Assembly: GCA_026874595.1 (NCBI GenBank) | Contig: CM049315.1 | Coordinates: forward strand, 60,386,889-60,450,888 | Direction of reading: 5' to 3' | From: Sipunculus nudus | Taxonomy: Eukaryota > Annelida > Sipuncula > Golfingiida > Sipunculidae | Length of the DNA: 64,000 nucleotides | Shown here: piece after piece, positions 22,661 through 35,184 of the stretch | Layout of the letters: every line of letters starts with the position of its first letter | How positions within the stretch are numbered: position 1 is the stretch's first letter | The notes under the pieces: model-generated | Told to the model about the DNA's origin: nothing | Database searches by the model: none | Seen by the model: only the letters and a program-made list of their open reading frames with translations | Position numbers and translations under genes: made by a program

Positions 22661-23110
22661 GGCTCCCTAGGCAGCGGAAATCTTGCGCTTCTAAAGAGCT
22701 ACTGATTTTCCCGCTGCCTGCTTTAACCGTTTATGATGCACTTAAACACCAGGTGGTGGGCCTGTCTGCTGATGTGACTAGCAGCCAAACAAATGCCAGT
22801 CAACAAACACTCGACAGGCATCAGGCTCCGCCCAGAAACCACGTGCTGGGCCATTTTCTCTGAGCCTGTGGCCTGTTCAATCGGTTACTGGGGCGATGAG
22901 CTGTCACTCAAAACGAAATGAACAACATTGGCTCCGTGTATTCTGCGCTTGGCTGGTAAACCGTTTTGTCTTCCAGCACAGGGTCTCATCTGATTGGACC
23001 AAATTACAGTGCTCCCCTCTGGTGTAGCGATTCAGGATACGAGGTCAAAACAAACAGCGCTTACGATATAGGTAGAAGGCCTATAGGTAAAACGCTGTGT
23101 AAAGAGCGTA
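22661..23110 (+). repeat. Promoter-like dispersed repeat, copy B
   Basis: Same order of conserved blocks as copy A, with an internal deletion relative to it (or copy A carries an insertion). The junction lies at 'ctccgccca|gaaaccacgt'. The terminal hairpin at 23054-23098 pairs 'acagcgcttacgatatagg' with 'cctataggtaaaacgctgt'. The flanking sequence just after 'gtaaagagcgta' differs between copies, which sets the right border there. Confidence 0.85.
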
Positions 23111-24690
23111 TCCTGTGCCAGGATCATGTTTATTCTGGGTCATCCGGAGTGCCAACGAGGACAGTTATGATTTGGAATTAGGCATATATTCTATTTAATT
23201 ATGGTAACACCAGAGCTTCTCAGGTCAGACCATAAACTATTAAATGTATATAATCATTTGCAATTATTTATGCATCAACTCAAACTATAAGTTCATTTTG
23301 GCTGAATTCAAATGTTTTCCAGCAAAACCATCCCGGCACACGGACATACTCTCTCAAGTTCACCTGTTGAATACGTTGTTATGATTTTGAGTGTGAGTTA
23401 ACAAAGTCCACATTTACCTGTTTTCCACAACAACACTGCTCAACTAGAGGTGCGAACTTGCGCAATCACAACAACTCTTAAGCAACGAGAAGAATCATGA
23501 ATAAAAAAACACTGTTTGAACCTTGAAAATCTTCGTCAGGTGGTATACGTGATTTGTTGATGTTTTGAACCACTGATCACGCCCGATGCAAACTTATTCT
23601 TGCTCCCGTACAGGAGTAAGCAAACGGTTTTAGAAGAAAACTTTAATAGAAACCATAATATTCTGATGAGGAAACAATATATTCAAAGGTCTTTAACATG
23701 CCTAGTATGTGAATAGGTCCCTTTAACGCGAAACGGTAGCTTTATGTTTTGTAGCCTAGTTCCTGGAAAGATCATGTCCCCATGATTAAATAATTAATAA
23801 ATTTGTTAACGAGAGGGAGCGCATTGAATTAGAGTGGCCAGTAGTGAACAGAGACAGGTGTTTTAAGGTGGTCATGAAAATCCATGGTCGTCTGAGTTGA
23901 AATTATATTTAAGGAGATAGACAGCAGTCTTTAGTTTGGAGATAGTAAACATCGTGGGCTAGCCAAGTCGATATGCTTTGAATTAACAGCCTTCAGCCAA
24001 TGAAATATTCATATAGTTTGCCTCGAGAAAAAAAGTTAAAACTAGTTAGCGCATGTCATCGCTTAGCTAAACCGATGGTGTTTCCTGTGATGTCAGCAAT
24101 ATTTGGGAAAGCATGACGTGTATATGCAAATATTAGGGTTTCACCCAATTCACTGAACATTCAATGATTTTTAGGAAGCTCCCGTGTCTGTAAAAAGCAC
24201 GGTAGCAACAACACTTGCCTGTTGGTTAGGTTATAAATTTTGTATTTGAAAACCTATGATTCCGATTTAGCAGTAGTATGGAGTGAATTGAGAGTGCACC
24301 ATCAACTTCCGGGTAGACTAAAACAAATCTTTTAACAGTCGCGTCACTTTGTCTTCAAGGGGGGGGGGGGGGGGCATGACTCGCAACTTTTTTCAAACAC
24401 ACACACACAGACACACACTGTATATATATATACCTTTTTTATTGTCTGTGTGAAACATTTAAATACATTAAAGTTAAGTATAAGGTTTTAGATAATAAGG
24501 TATTCTGTTTCCAGTATATGTAAATTCTAAATCAAGTTAAGATATAAAATATTTCATACTAAACTCAGAAATTGAAATAAAGTGCATAATTCTAATTGTG
24601 ATATATTTCATTTCCAATATATCAATATTATTCTCTGAATTTCGGGGGGGGGGGGGCTGATCTATGTAATCATCAAAAAAGTGGGTGTTT
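23111..24690. other. Gene-free region before the LINE
   Basis: AT-rich. Holds G-runs at 24359-24374 (16) and 24644-24656 (13) and a short CA/TA microsatellite near 24400-24430. No coding signal seen. Confidence 0.6.
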
Positions 24691-25138
24691 ATATTTTATT
24701 TATTTATTTATATCAATATATTTATACAGGGTAGCCTGTTCAGTAATACAGTCTGTTCTTCCACAGGGCCCTGTAACCTTAAAACATGATATAAATACCT
24801 GGTACAAAGATTATAAAATATACAGTATGCATATGTAACACAATATATGAATCATCAAAGATACATGTACATAAATATTATATACACGACAAATAAGTCA
24901 GTCATGATATGCTACAATACATTAAACGCTACAATAGGTAAAATTCACTTTATACGTGAACAACATAGTCGTATATAAAATTTCGTAATACATTCAAAGG
25001 GTAATGTATGTAAGAAAATGAGTTAAATGCACAATAATCATAAAAACTAGTATAGACGCGGTTATAAAAGAATCCGAATAATAAAGACGGGTATTGACGA
25101 TGCATATTAGGAAATAACATTTTCTTTAGGTTGAAATA

Positions 25139-28100
25139 CTAAGACTTTAAAAGAAACGCTTTGGTCTTATGTTTAAAAGTATTTAAAGATTTTATAGATC
25201 TGATCTCGTATGGTAAGGTATTCCATACCGAAGGGCCTCTGTATAAGAAGCTATTTTTGAAGAATTCATTTTTCGGTTTAGGCAATAACAGAAGGCCACT
25301 TTCAGCGGATCTGGTAGAATGATCATGCTTATCACTGACCCATATGAACTGTTTTGGATTATGGATATTCATTTGATTGACATATTTATGCATCAGGATA
25401 CATATGAAATATTCACAGCGTTTAGAGACTGTCAGCCATTGTAGCTGTTGTATCAGAGTGGCACTTGGGATTTCATAATCATAGCAGCTGGTAACAATAC
25501 GTGCTGCACGATTTTGAATTTTTTGCAGTTTTCTGTGGCAAATTGAGGATTTCGTTTTGCCCCATACACTTATGGCATAGTCGATATGTGGCTGGATCAT
25601 GGTATTATAAACTGTTATTAATGTATTTATGGATAGTACTTTACTAAGGCGGGCGGTGTAACAGTGCTAAGTTTGGTGACAACTTTTTACATAGGGTAGT
25701 TTCATGTGAGAACCATGATAAATTAGAATCAATAGTTACACCTAATAGTTTGGTTTCCGTTGATTCTTGGAAATGTACGTCATTAGCAGTGATACAAAGG
25801 TCATGGTTATTTACACGAATTTTTGTACCCAGTAACATGGCAGTAGATTTGTTAATATTTAATGGTTAACTTGTTAGCATCGAACCAGCTGCAAGCATTA
25901 TTTACTGCTTGTTGTAAGGTTTGTTGCACCACAGATACGGTAGAACCATGACAATAGATGGTTGTATCGTCAGCATAAGCGATGCATTTTGCAGGTCTTA
26001 GGCAATGGAAAAGGTCATTGATATATAAAAGAAAGAGAACAGGACCCAAAACAGTACCTTGGGGCACTCCTATATTAACTGTTTGTACCCTGGAAGTTTT
26101 GCAATTACAATGTACTATTTGTTGACGATCTTTTAAATAAGCCCTAAACCAGGTTCTGGTCTTCATAGTAAAGCCTAGCAGGCCTAGCTTATAGATGAGT
26201 ATAGGATGATTTATTGTGTCAAAACCTTTGGTTAGATCGAGATAGCAAGCAGCGGAGATATCTCCCCTGTCCATATGTGAATAAATGTCATCAATAAAGG
26301 TATGAAGGGCACTTGAAGTTGATTTGTTGGGTAAATATGCATGCTGATCATACGAGATTAGGTCATTATCTATGACGAATTTCATTATTTGATCTTTAAC
26401 TATTTTCTCAAGAAGTTTAGCAACATGAGGGATTATTGAAATAGGGCGATAATTTGTCATTTCACTGCATTTTCCTTTTCCTTTATAAATAGGTGTAATC
26501 TTGGCTTTTTTCCAATCAGATAGTAGTTGTCCGGGTGAAAGGGATATATTAAACAGGTATGCGAGACTAGGTGCAATCGGATCAGACGCTGCACGAATAA
26601 GGCGCGTATCCATATTAATTAAGTCTAATTTAGAACTATTTTTCAATTTAATAATTTCATTGAAAACTTCATTTGCGTAGATTTCCCTGAAAGAAAAGCG
26701 ATCATTTGTACGAGAAGTAGGCGTATCACCTAGATATTCAGATGAATCTGGAAATCGTTTTGCTAAAGATTCGCCTATTTGGCTAAAATACTGATTAAAT
26801 TTATTTGGTGTAATTTCGTTTGTAGACGGTCGATTGTTCAATTTGTTTGGTAAAATAAATTTCAGTGCTTTCCACATTTGACTTGTATTACCCTTATTCA
26901 TATCGATAGTTTTGTGAATATAATTTCTTTTCGCATACCTTATTTTTGTGCTAATGAAATTTCGTAATGCCCTGTATTTATATAGTAGAGGTTGGGATTT
27001 ATTTTTACATGCAAGTTTATGCGTTTTATTTCTATGTCTTATAAGTTTTAAGATATCACTTGTCATCCATGGACGCTTTTTATTTGAGATCTTTATTAGT
27101 CTTATAGGTGCATGTTTTTGACAAATTCTAAGAAATTCTTCTTTCCATATATTCCATAATTTACCCAAATCATTAATGCTTAACGTTCTTACAGAGTTGA
27201 GTGCTGGTGATAAAAACAAATCTCGACGAAAGGGCAGTATGTCAAACTTCCTGTAATATCTCTTTTTTATAGTATTACCCGGTTGTGGATTGGTTTTGAA
27301 AGTGAGAACGGTGAACGGCATATAGTGATCACTTATTGTTACAGGTACGACTCCAGTGGTCGAGTGGTATTCTGGAACATTAGTGAAAATCAGGTCAATG
27401 ATACTAGAAGATGTTGGGGTTACCCTTGTTGGTTCTTGTACTAACTGATGTAATTGGAAGAGGTCATACAATTGCTCAGTTAAAACGTTAGATTTTGATG
27501 AATTATTCGATATATCAAGGTTGAAATCACCAGAAATTAATAGTGGAAAATCGTAAGATAATGAAATATTTATACAGGATATCAGGTTGTCAATAAAGTT
27601 TGAAGAAGCTGAAGGTGAACGATTAACAGATGAAATGGTGACGTTTCTATTGTAACATTTAACCTTGACAAAAATAGCTTCTATATTTTCTGCAACGTTG
27701 TCCAAGAGGACGGGAAATAAAGAGTTGCAAACATAGAGCGCTACTCCTCCACCATGTCTATTGCGATCATGACGAAAGAGTGCATACCCTGGAATGTTTA
27801 TACTATTATCACTAATTGAGCTATCTAACCAAGTCTCATTTAAGGATATAATATGTATTTCAGAGTTTAGGAATAAATCCAAAATTTCATCAAATTTGTT
27901 AATTAAGCTTCTTACGTTTAGATGAACTAATTTGATCCCTTTCATTTTCTTCATATCTTTCAATATGTTATCACATTCTGATTCAGATGATGCATCATAT
28001 GATGTAAAAGAATTAGAGAGAAATTTGCTTTCAAAAACAAGGGCTGTATCATTTAGTATAGACGCCTCATATAGCTTAATATGGGTATCAGCTGATATAG

Positions 28101-28240
28101 TTGAATCAGAGAAACTTTCGTTTAAAGACACATTTTCGATTCTCTCTGTAGATATGTGACAGCTAGGTGTAACTAGCTGAGGAACCCCTAGCTCAACTGT
28201 ATTACCTGCTCCCTTGTAAAATTTGAATAATTATTAATTT
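25139..28240 (-). pseudogene. LINE ORF2: endonuclease and reverse transcriptase
   Basis: An open frame of about 760 codons (28131-25852) is followed by two more pieces (25838-25644 and 25600-25139) in shifted frames, together about the normal ORF2 length. Endonuclease motifs: 'LVHLNVRSLINKF', 'SLNETWLDSS', 'HGGGVALYV', 'SGDFNLD', 'ISDHY'. RT motifs: 'TPIYKGKG', 'NYRPISIIP', 'LDLTKGFDTINH', 'GVPQGTVLGP' and catalytic 'YADDTTIY'. The C-terminal part includes 'MIQPHIDYAISVWG' and 'LQKIQNRAARI'. The first frameshift, near 25855, looks like one extra A in an A/T run; the second lies near 25650. The frame is open upstream of 28131 without an ATG, overlapping the end of ORF1, so how ORF2 was started is not clear. 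Confidence 0.92.
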
Positions 28241-28890
28241 CCTTAATTGCACTAACAAGTTGATCAACAAAAGTGATTCTTCCTGAATCTGAAAAGTGGA
28301 TTCCATCTTTGCTGAAACTATTTCTAGACAGGTCAGGGCAGCATTGAATAAAGGATACGTTCTCTAGTTTTGATTAATTTCTACCTTATGGACACCAAAC
28401 TGGTAAGGAATAGCTGAAACAATAATGTGGTAGTTGCATTGAGAATTGGCACAAGAGTCTATAATATTTTTGTATTTGTCAAGGAGAATCATCGAATCAT
28501 CAGTGTGCAGATTATTTGTTCCAATCTGCAGAAGTAGGTAATCACCCTTCTTAAGGTTTCTGGATGCTCTTGTGATATGGTCTTTGGCTTTCTCCAGTTT
28601 TAGTCCACTTGTGCTGAGTACTTTTGTCTTAATGTTTGGCAGTCGCTGAGAAAGTAATGTTCCTGAATTTCTTACCATTGAATCATCAATAACCAGACAC
28701 TGTCTAGAAGAACGTTTATTCTTTGAAGATTCAGACGAGGTATTCTGTGCCATAGATGGTGATTCATGATCAGGGCGCAGTGATTTGTTTTCAGTACTGT
28801 TGAAGAGCTTGTTATTTTCCTTCGAATGTATTTCACTTGTAGAGTAATTGTGTACCCCCCCCCCCCCCATATTGACGCGCTGTCATTCAT
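28188..28890 (-). pseudogene. LINE ORF1 with SGNH-hydrolase (esterase) domain
   Basis: The minus-strand frame reads 'QCLVIDDSMVRN' (the GDS-like nucleophile block, here 'IDDSM'), 'LLLQIGTNNL' (block with G-x-N) and, after a frameshift near 28365, 'SKDGIHFSDSGR' (the D-x-x-H block). This is the classic order of an SGNH esterase. It ends at a TAG at 28188-28190. In some LINE clades such esterase ORF1 proteins are thought to bind lipid or RNA. The frame opens at the poly-C tract, so the N-terminal part is missing or scrambled. Confidence 0.82.
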
Positions 28891-31547
28891 CTAAACCTGC
28901 TGCTCAATGCATGATATGTCGTTAATGGAATCTTCTTTTTTTAACACACCTGATCATACCAATTATTTTTACCAATATTGCAATTATATGTTATGTGTAT
29001 GTGAAAGGTCCACCTTAGAATTATTTCAGTACAAAATTACAGGGATATATTGCTTGACATTGCAGTGTTTTTTGACAGGTTTGTATTAAACATCCCAGAA
29101 GAAAACCCATCACTGATCCTCACCGAGTGGCTTGGGATCTTGATTGTACATGACAGGTTTAATGTAGTGCTCATTTAAGCTGGACTGCAATAATGACTTA
29201 ATTTCAATCATGTTCCTCATTTATTATACGTTTAACTAATGTCATCTGTGTTTCTTTTTTTATAATCCTTAAATGGAAGTGGCAATACATTTTTAACAAG
29301 GGTATCGATATCCTTCAAATATTCTTTTTTTTTTTAATTTTTAAAAGACACATTAATATAATTATTTTTTTCCAGAAATTCATAAACATATAGTAGTCAA
29401 TGAGTATATCGGGGAAAATGTACTTTGACATCGCAACTTTGCTAAAATGCGACGTTTTCTCAATTTCAGATAACTAAAATTTTGATACTTGGACCACCAA
29501 AAACCTGCCGCAGAATACTAAAACCGGAGCTAAAGAACAATAAAAAGTAAAACAAGTACCTATCTGGGGACAATCTGTCTTAAGGCTGTACCTTTATTTG
29601 TGAAAGGTAAAAAAAAAAAAGATAAGGTGGGCTCACCTGTTCTGTCCCAGCTCACAGGTCAGAAACTGTGTACAAACCAGAGTGGCTACAGACTGCATGT
29701 ATGATGTCGCGGAACAGGAACAGTGTTTATAAGAGAATTTTCGTGGTAAACCGCGCTACATCGCCTGATAAAATATCCGCAATACATGGAGCAATTCAGC
29801 TTGAAACTCTTCATAACATTTAGCCATGAGGGGCTGATTTTTTACGGGTGTGGGGCTCTAGGACAATTACCCCCTGATAATTACCGCCGGACAATAACCT
29901 CCATCAATTACGCCCCCCCTCCCCTCCGGCAACTAACCCCCAGACCTTTTCCAAAAGCAATTCAATGGATCAAAATGATTGGCTTAGATAAGGATACTTT
30001 TTGTTTCAGGAATGTACATGCCTTTGATAATTGAAAGTCAAACGAATAATATTATTAGTCTAATCGACCGTGTAAAAAAGATATTATACATGTGAAATAT
30101 GGAAGGTAAAAGAGCCGTTTTTTCTCTTTTAACTTTTTTTCCGTAACAAAAGAATTTTAATTAAGCACGGCAAACTTTACCCGATTGCCGTGGCTGGTCA
30201 CGTGAAAGAGTACAAAGGTCTCCTCGATATTCCATTGTGGATTTGATTGTGAATCGAGGTGGGAATGCACGTGATATGTTTGTGCATGTGGTTATGTTGT
30301 GTTACTGATTTTGCCGTCATGCCTTGTGTGAAAAATAGTCTTGAGCCGTGTTTGAGAATACATGAACACGTGAGACCCAACACAACCAGTCAAACATGGT
30401 CCAAATATTCTCTGGTCTACGTAATACAAATCTTATCAACGGGACCGTGTGACCAGGTACAGGTTTCCTCGAATCTCCAAGTGTGAGATAACTAGGTCGG
30501 TCCGTGTCAACATTTTCTAATCACTGATGGCCATCTGTTGATCTACAGATCTACAGAAATCGGACCAGACTTACTGATCAACTGAACCGAGAGATGCAAG
30601 GAAGATGTGAATCAAAATAGGTTGAAACAACAGACAACAAAGCCTGGGACACACCTGTGGAAAAAAATGTTTAAATTGACAGATTAAATTTCTTAAATTC
30701 CGCTGTCTGTTAGAAAATCTTTTCAAGTTATACACGCGTGTATGACTCATGCGAAATCAATTATGTTCAAATTACCTAATTCCATTTGTTCTCTCAGTTT
30801 CAAAGTAGGATGCGAAAGAAAGCAAGTACGATTGATCACATATGATTCTGGGAAATTTAAGTTAGATGAAAACAATTCGATCAAGTAACTTTGTGTCTGG
30901 TGAATACACATCTATATTTATGCCGTCTCAATTGATTTTGGAAGCCTGCATATATGTATCAAGATGCCTGCCTCTTCTTGCAAGTGTTCCCTAATATTTA
31001 TATCAAACACATCCGGTTAATGAGGGTTTAGTTTTCGACAGCTGCGCTTTTGCTGTTATTTCAAAATTCTGGAAGTAGAGCTGTCTCCAAGCATCCTGTC
31101 AGTTTAACCTGTGTATTATCTTTATAAGGTATAGGGTTGCAGTTTGGTATCAGGTCGATATTTGTTGAGTCTTTGATGTCAACTGAACAGAGTCAATACC
31201 AGTTGTTCTGTGGCCACATGTCTGGGCTTTCGGAGAATTGTCAATATATCTATCAAAGACAAAACGTCTTCATCATAACCAGTTACGGCATATTTGGTTC
31301 TTCCAACAAAGGAGTAAGCAAAATTAGGGCAGTTTACCATTGGTTGACCAATCTTGGTGATTTGGGCAACTACCATACCAATGACGATGTCCAGAGTATG
31401 CCGGTTCTCTATTCTAGGTGATGTTAGTTTGTCGGTTTCAGATAAAGTTGAAAGTTCTGCAGTGGCATGGACAAAGACATTCTTGTTGGTAAGAATAAGA
31501 AAAAGACAATCTGAGCTAGGGGAAGAAAGACCTCTGGAAAGAGAAAA

Positions 31548-31550
<3 letters not shown>

Positions 31551-31593
<43 letters not shown>
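31551..31593. repeat. (AT)n microsatellite
   Basis: An uninterrupted AT dinucleotide run of about 43 bases. Confidence 0.95.
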
Positions 31594-31597
<4 letters not shown>

Positions 31598-33306
31598 TAG
31601 TTAATTCATAGGCTGTATCATATACTAGGGAGTGACTCAACTACAAAGAAATCTTTGCAACAGTTGTGGATCTTCTCTAAACTCGTTATTACTAACAACT
31701 CTTTTCAATGTGTCTTCAACTGAAGGTCTTTGTTTAATTTTCTCCAATTGGTCCCTAATGAGTCTCTCTGTTGTAGACGCAATTCGTCTCTCTCTAGCTA
31801 GCCCTGCCTTATTCCTAATAAGTGAATTCAAATCTACCATCTCACAAAGGTCTTGGCCCCGTGTATCCTGGAACTGTCGTCCAGCTGAATAATGCTTCTT
31901 CAAAGAAACTATCGCGTCATCTTGTCTTGAATTGAATGTATATACTTGGAAGCCTTTCGGGAAATTATTTCAATGTTTTCTTGCTGTAAAGATGCTGCGA
32001 CGCGCATGTCATAGCAGGCCATGTCGTAGGTTACATGGTCTCGTGCACCACGCTAGCGCTTAAACAATACTTGATTGAATATTTGACGTAAGATTGATCT
32101 TTACTGGAAAATGGTAAGTGTAATCATCTATACTATGAATTTGTTCCATTGCATAACTTTTAGACTTCTAAATCAACCTTCTTATAATCCTACATAGGTT
32201 TCACTGGAATCCCTGGTATAACGAACATGGGTGTTGCTACAATTTATAATCTTTTTTGCTACTCATAGGTCCAAATATAAGCTATACAGTACATAAAATT
32301 GGCGGCCATTTTGAAATGCAACATGGCGGCCAATCCCGACTTTTAGCAAGTACGGCAGTGGCTTGATGGAATCCATGCATGGTATTATACACACGGGTGT
32401 TAACATACAATAAAAAAATTTCGACAGTACTCGAAACTTCAGATATAGGATAAAATATAAATAGCGGCCATTTTGAAATTCAAAATTGTCAATATTGTGG
32501 GTTTTTTCATTTATAAGAATAACATTAAACACCTGGCTGAGGGCTAGCTATATAAGCAACATCTGTACTCAACATGTCGCACAAATGTCCTGGTCAGCAG
32601 GAACATGATATTATGGGGATTTCTACAAAAAGTATACGTGGCTATAACAAAAATGAAGAACCTTCATGAAAAATTCACTAACAGACAACATTCTATAGTG
32701 ACTATGTTAACTTTGCTGTACAAACTACCCATCAATTCTGTCACTGGATTCCGCTGTTGTGCACTTCATTAGTATGCCATTGATCTGAATGCAGGAGATG
32801 GCATGTTTACATATGTATCACAGCACACAGCTTTTGCACACTTAAAAGCCAGGCATAGTGATGACCGTTTTTGACTGACTGCTGATACAATAGAGGAATC
32901 AAATTCCTTGTGTCACGCGGAGCAGGAGCCCCTGGTTTAAAAGATATTTGGAGTCTCAATCTGATATCATGTCGATCTATTCTTTATCTATTATATATCT
33001 AAAGCAGAACACTGCCTAAATTTAACCATAGATAAAACGATCTGTCCTGTACCCAGTGCCTGCTGTCAATTGGTTCTTGTTTAATAATTTTCTAAACAAC
33101 TGAAACTAAAAGTAAAACGAAGGGCTAGTGCCTTATAAGCTGTCCTATCAATGTGATCTTGAAAACTGGATTTGTGTTCACACTAAGCTGTTGTCTAGGC
33201 AAGATATTTGTGTTTATACATACAAATAAAATAAAATAAATGATAACTTTCTTTTATAAGAGGTTAAGGTCCCCAGGCCCATCCCGCTCATTAAAATATA
33301 TATCCG

Positions 33307-33505
33307 GTTTGTAGCCTACATAATGCTTTCAAGGGTTGTAGTCCGCATTTATAAATGCTCTCAGGGGTTTTAGCCTTCATAATGCTTTCAGGGATTGTAG
33401 ACTACATAATGCTTTCAGTGTTTGTAGCCTACATAACGCTTTCAAGATTTGTAGCCTTCATTATGCTTTCATGGATTGTATAGCCTATGTAATGCTCTCA
33501 GGGTC
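33307..33505 (+). repeat. About 31-bp tandem repeat, six to seven diverged copies
   Basis: The unit is like 'tttgtagcctacataatgct' followed by 'ttcaaggg'. The copies differ by scattered substitutions. Confidence 0.85.
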
Positions 33506-34399
33506 CTGTGTTAGTTTTACTGAAATGATATAACGTTGACCTCATTCCAGGTGCGACCATAGACAAAACAAAACTTCAATATTTAAGATAACCCATAAAA
33601 CTACCACCGTACGTCCTCTGTTTGGGACTATAATGTTTGTAAACAAGGGCAAAGTGAAGTTCTGGTCATTAAAACTGTACAAGTAGATTGGGTACAACAG
33701 AAGCATGTCTCGCATGTAACATGATGCATTGACCAGAGATTTGTGATGGTATGTTTGAATATTAACTACTGGTATAAAATGGCGAAAATAAAGGTTCCAA
33801 CAAACAGCTCATAGAAATGATGTCACAGTGACTTAGTTTCAGGAAAACCTGCGTAGTTTCAGAGAAAGATGTTTTAAAGTCAGACAAGACTTGCGGCGCC
33901 TGACTGCTCTCATTAAATAAGTAATACAGTATATTTTGGTAAGAGCTCACACAAATGAGAGGAAGCGATCTATTGTCAGAGATGAAAAAAATTGTAATAT
34001 ATTTAAAATATGTCACACAGACAAAAAAGGTATATACCGATATATATATATATATATATATATATTCATGTATATATATACACACACACACAACAAGTGA
34101 ACCATGGGTCGTGACGCTCAGATGATTAGGAAGACATTCACAAAAGGAAATTTACATCTTAATGCCAAATTTTGTGTGTGGTATCCTCATTCAACTGTAG
34201 CAATTAAGGATATTAAAAATCAAAAAGAAGACAAAGTTTCATGATAATATATCCAGTCATTCCAATGAAATCTAGCCTTTTTGTATGCAGTGAGTTGAGC
34301 TAAAAATGACCGTGCACTTTTTTGAAGGACAGAAGATTCTAGGTCCAACGGTAATGTTTTGTACCCTGTCTGTCTGGGTGTTTAACATGTTTTGGCCAT

Positions 34400-35180
34400 T
34401 GTTACGGAACCTAATATAAACAGATCACGTATGCGTGATGAATACAAATTTTGTAATGGAGATAACAAAAATCAGATTCTGTAACACTAGGCAGCGTGAA
34501 ATGTCTAGGGGAATGAATAAAGAAGTCAGTGGTTTTTGTTAACAAATAACTATAATTTATTCTTAAAACAACCCTAACAATACAATACACTAAATCAATA
34601 CACTTATACAGTAAAACAGCGTTATAGCAACAAGTCAATATAATCACACAGAAAGATAATGGTACAGTACCTCGACACCAACACCGTCACCACGATAAGT
34701 CCTTTGAATGTAAACTCTCGGAGAATGACAGTCCAGTGGAAAGTTCTTGCAACAACACAGAAAGTAAACTGAAGTCCAAATGTATAAAATCCAGGAGAAA
34801 ATCTTTGAAAATGTATTATTGCCGCATTCGTCGGATAAGGTCTTAGAATCTGACACACGCTTCTGCGTCCGCTGGTATCTGCTCTGCTGTCTGCCCTCTG
34901 GTTCTAAAAAAACAGCCCTTTTATATTCCTTCACACCCCAAGCCGGGAATTTTCCACTTCTCGAATAGCCCATAAGGTCTTGCACAACACACGTTTAAGG
35001 AATTCTCTAGAAAGAACAGCGCTGTGTATCTCCACACACCAGGCTCATCACTTGACCCACGACCAGGCGTGAAAGCTCAAGGCTCACATGACAACGAGAG
35101 TTCAACCAACACGGATTAAACATAAAATGTAACAACACGAGTTACGCCCGTGCCACACAATAAAAAGAGCACCTGTAACA
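34400..35180. mobile_element. Probable solo LTR (about 781 bp)
   Basis: The segment starts 'tgttacggaacc' and ends 'gcacctgtaaca', the TG...CA ends with short inverted repeats (TGTTAC/GTAACA) typical of LTRs. It is flanked by the same four bases, CCAT, at 34396-34399 and 35181-35184, as expected for a target-site duplication. It encodes no protein of note. An AATAAA lies at 34516-34521 on the plus strand; the orientation of the LTR is not clear. No matching second LTR or gag-pol lies nearby, hence 'solo'. Confidence 0.6.
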
Positions 35181-35184
35181 CCAT

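Larger units (their letters stand above)
24690..28890 (-). mobile_element. CR1/L2-type non-LTR retrotransposon (LINE), decayed
   Basis: Reading the minus strand: an ORF1 with an SGNH-esterase domain, an ORF2 with apurinic endonuclease and reverse transcriptase, a 3' UTR, and a 3' tail of short 'taaa'-type tandem repeats (plus strand 'tttatttatttattta' near 24695-24710). An esterase-bearing ORF1 together with a short tandem 3' tail in place of a poly-A is characteristic of CR1/L2 lineages. Both ORFs carry frameshifts. The 5' end lies close to a run of 14 C at 28855-28868, and ORF1 is short there, so this copy is probably 5'-truncated. Confidence 0.9.
28891..34395. other. Gene-poor region between LINE and LTR
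   Basis: No gene that I can support. It contains degenerate 14-mer repeats around 29850-29945, an (AT)n tract at 31551-31593, 'gcggccattttgaaat' repeats around 32290-32480 and a 31-bp repeat at 33307-33505. Minus-strand ORFs at 31179-31640 and 31637-31903 are unassigned; the latter (charged, 'RERRIASTTERLIRDQLEKI') looks the most protein-like. Confidence 0.5.
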
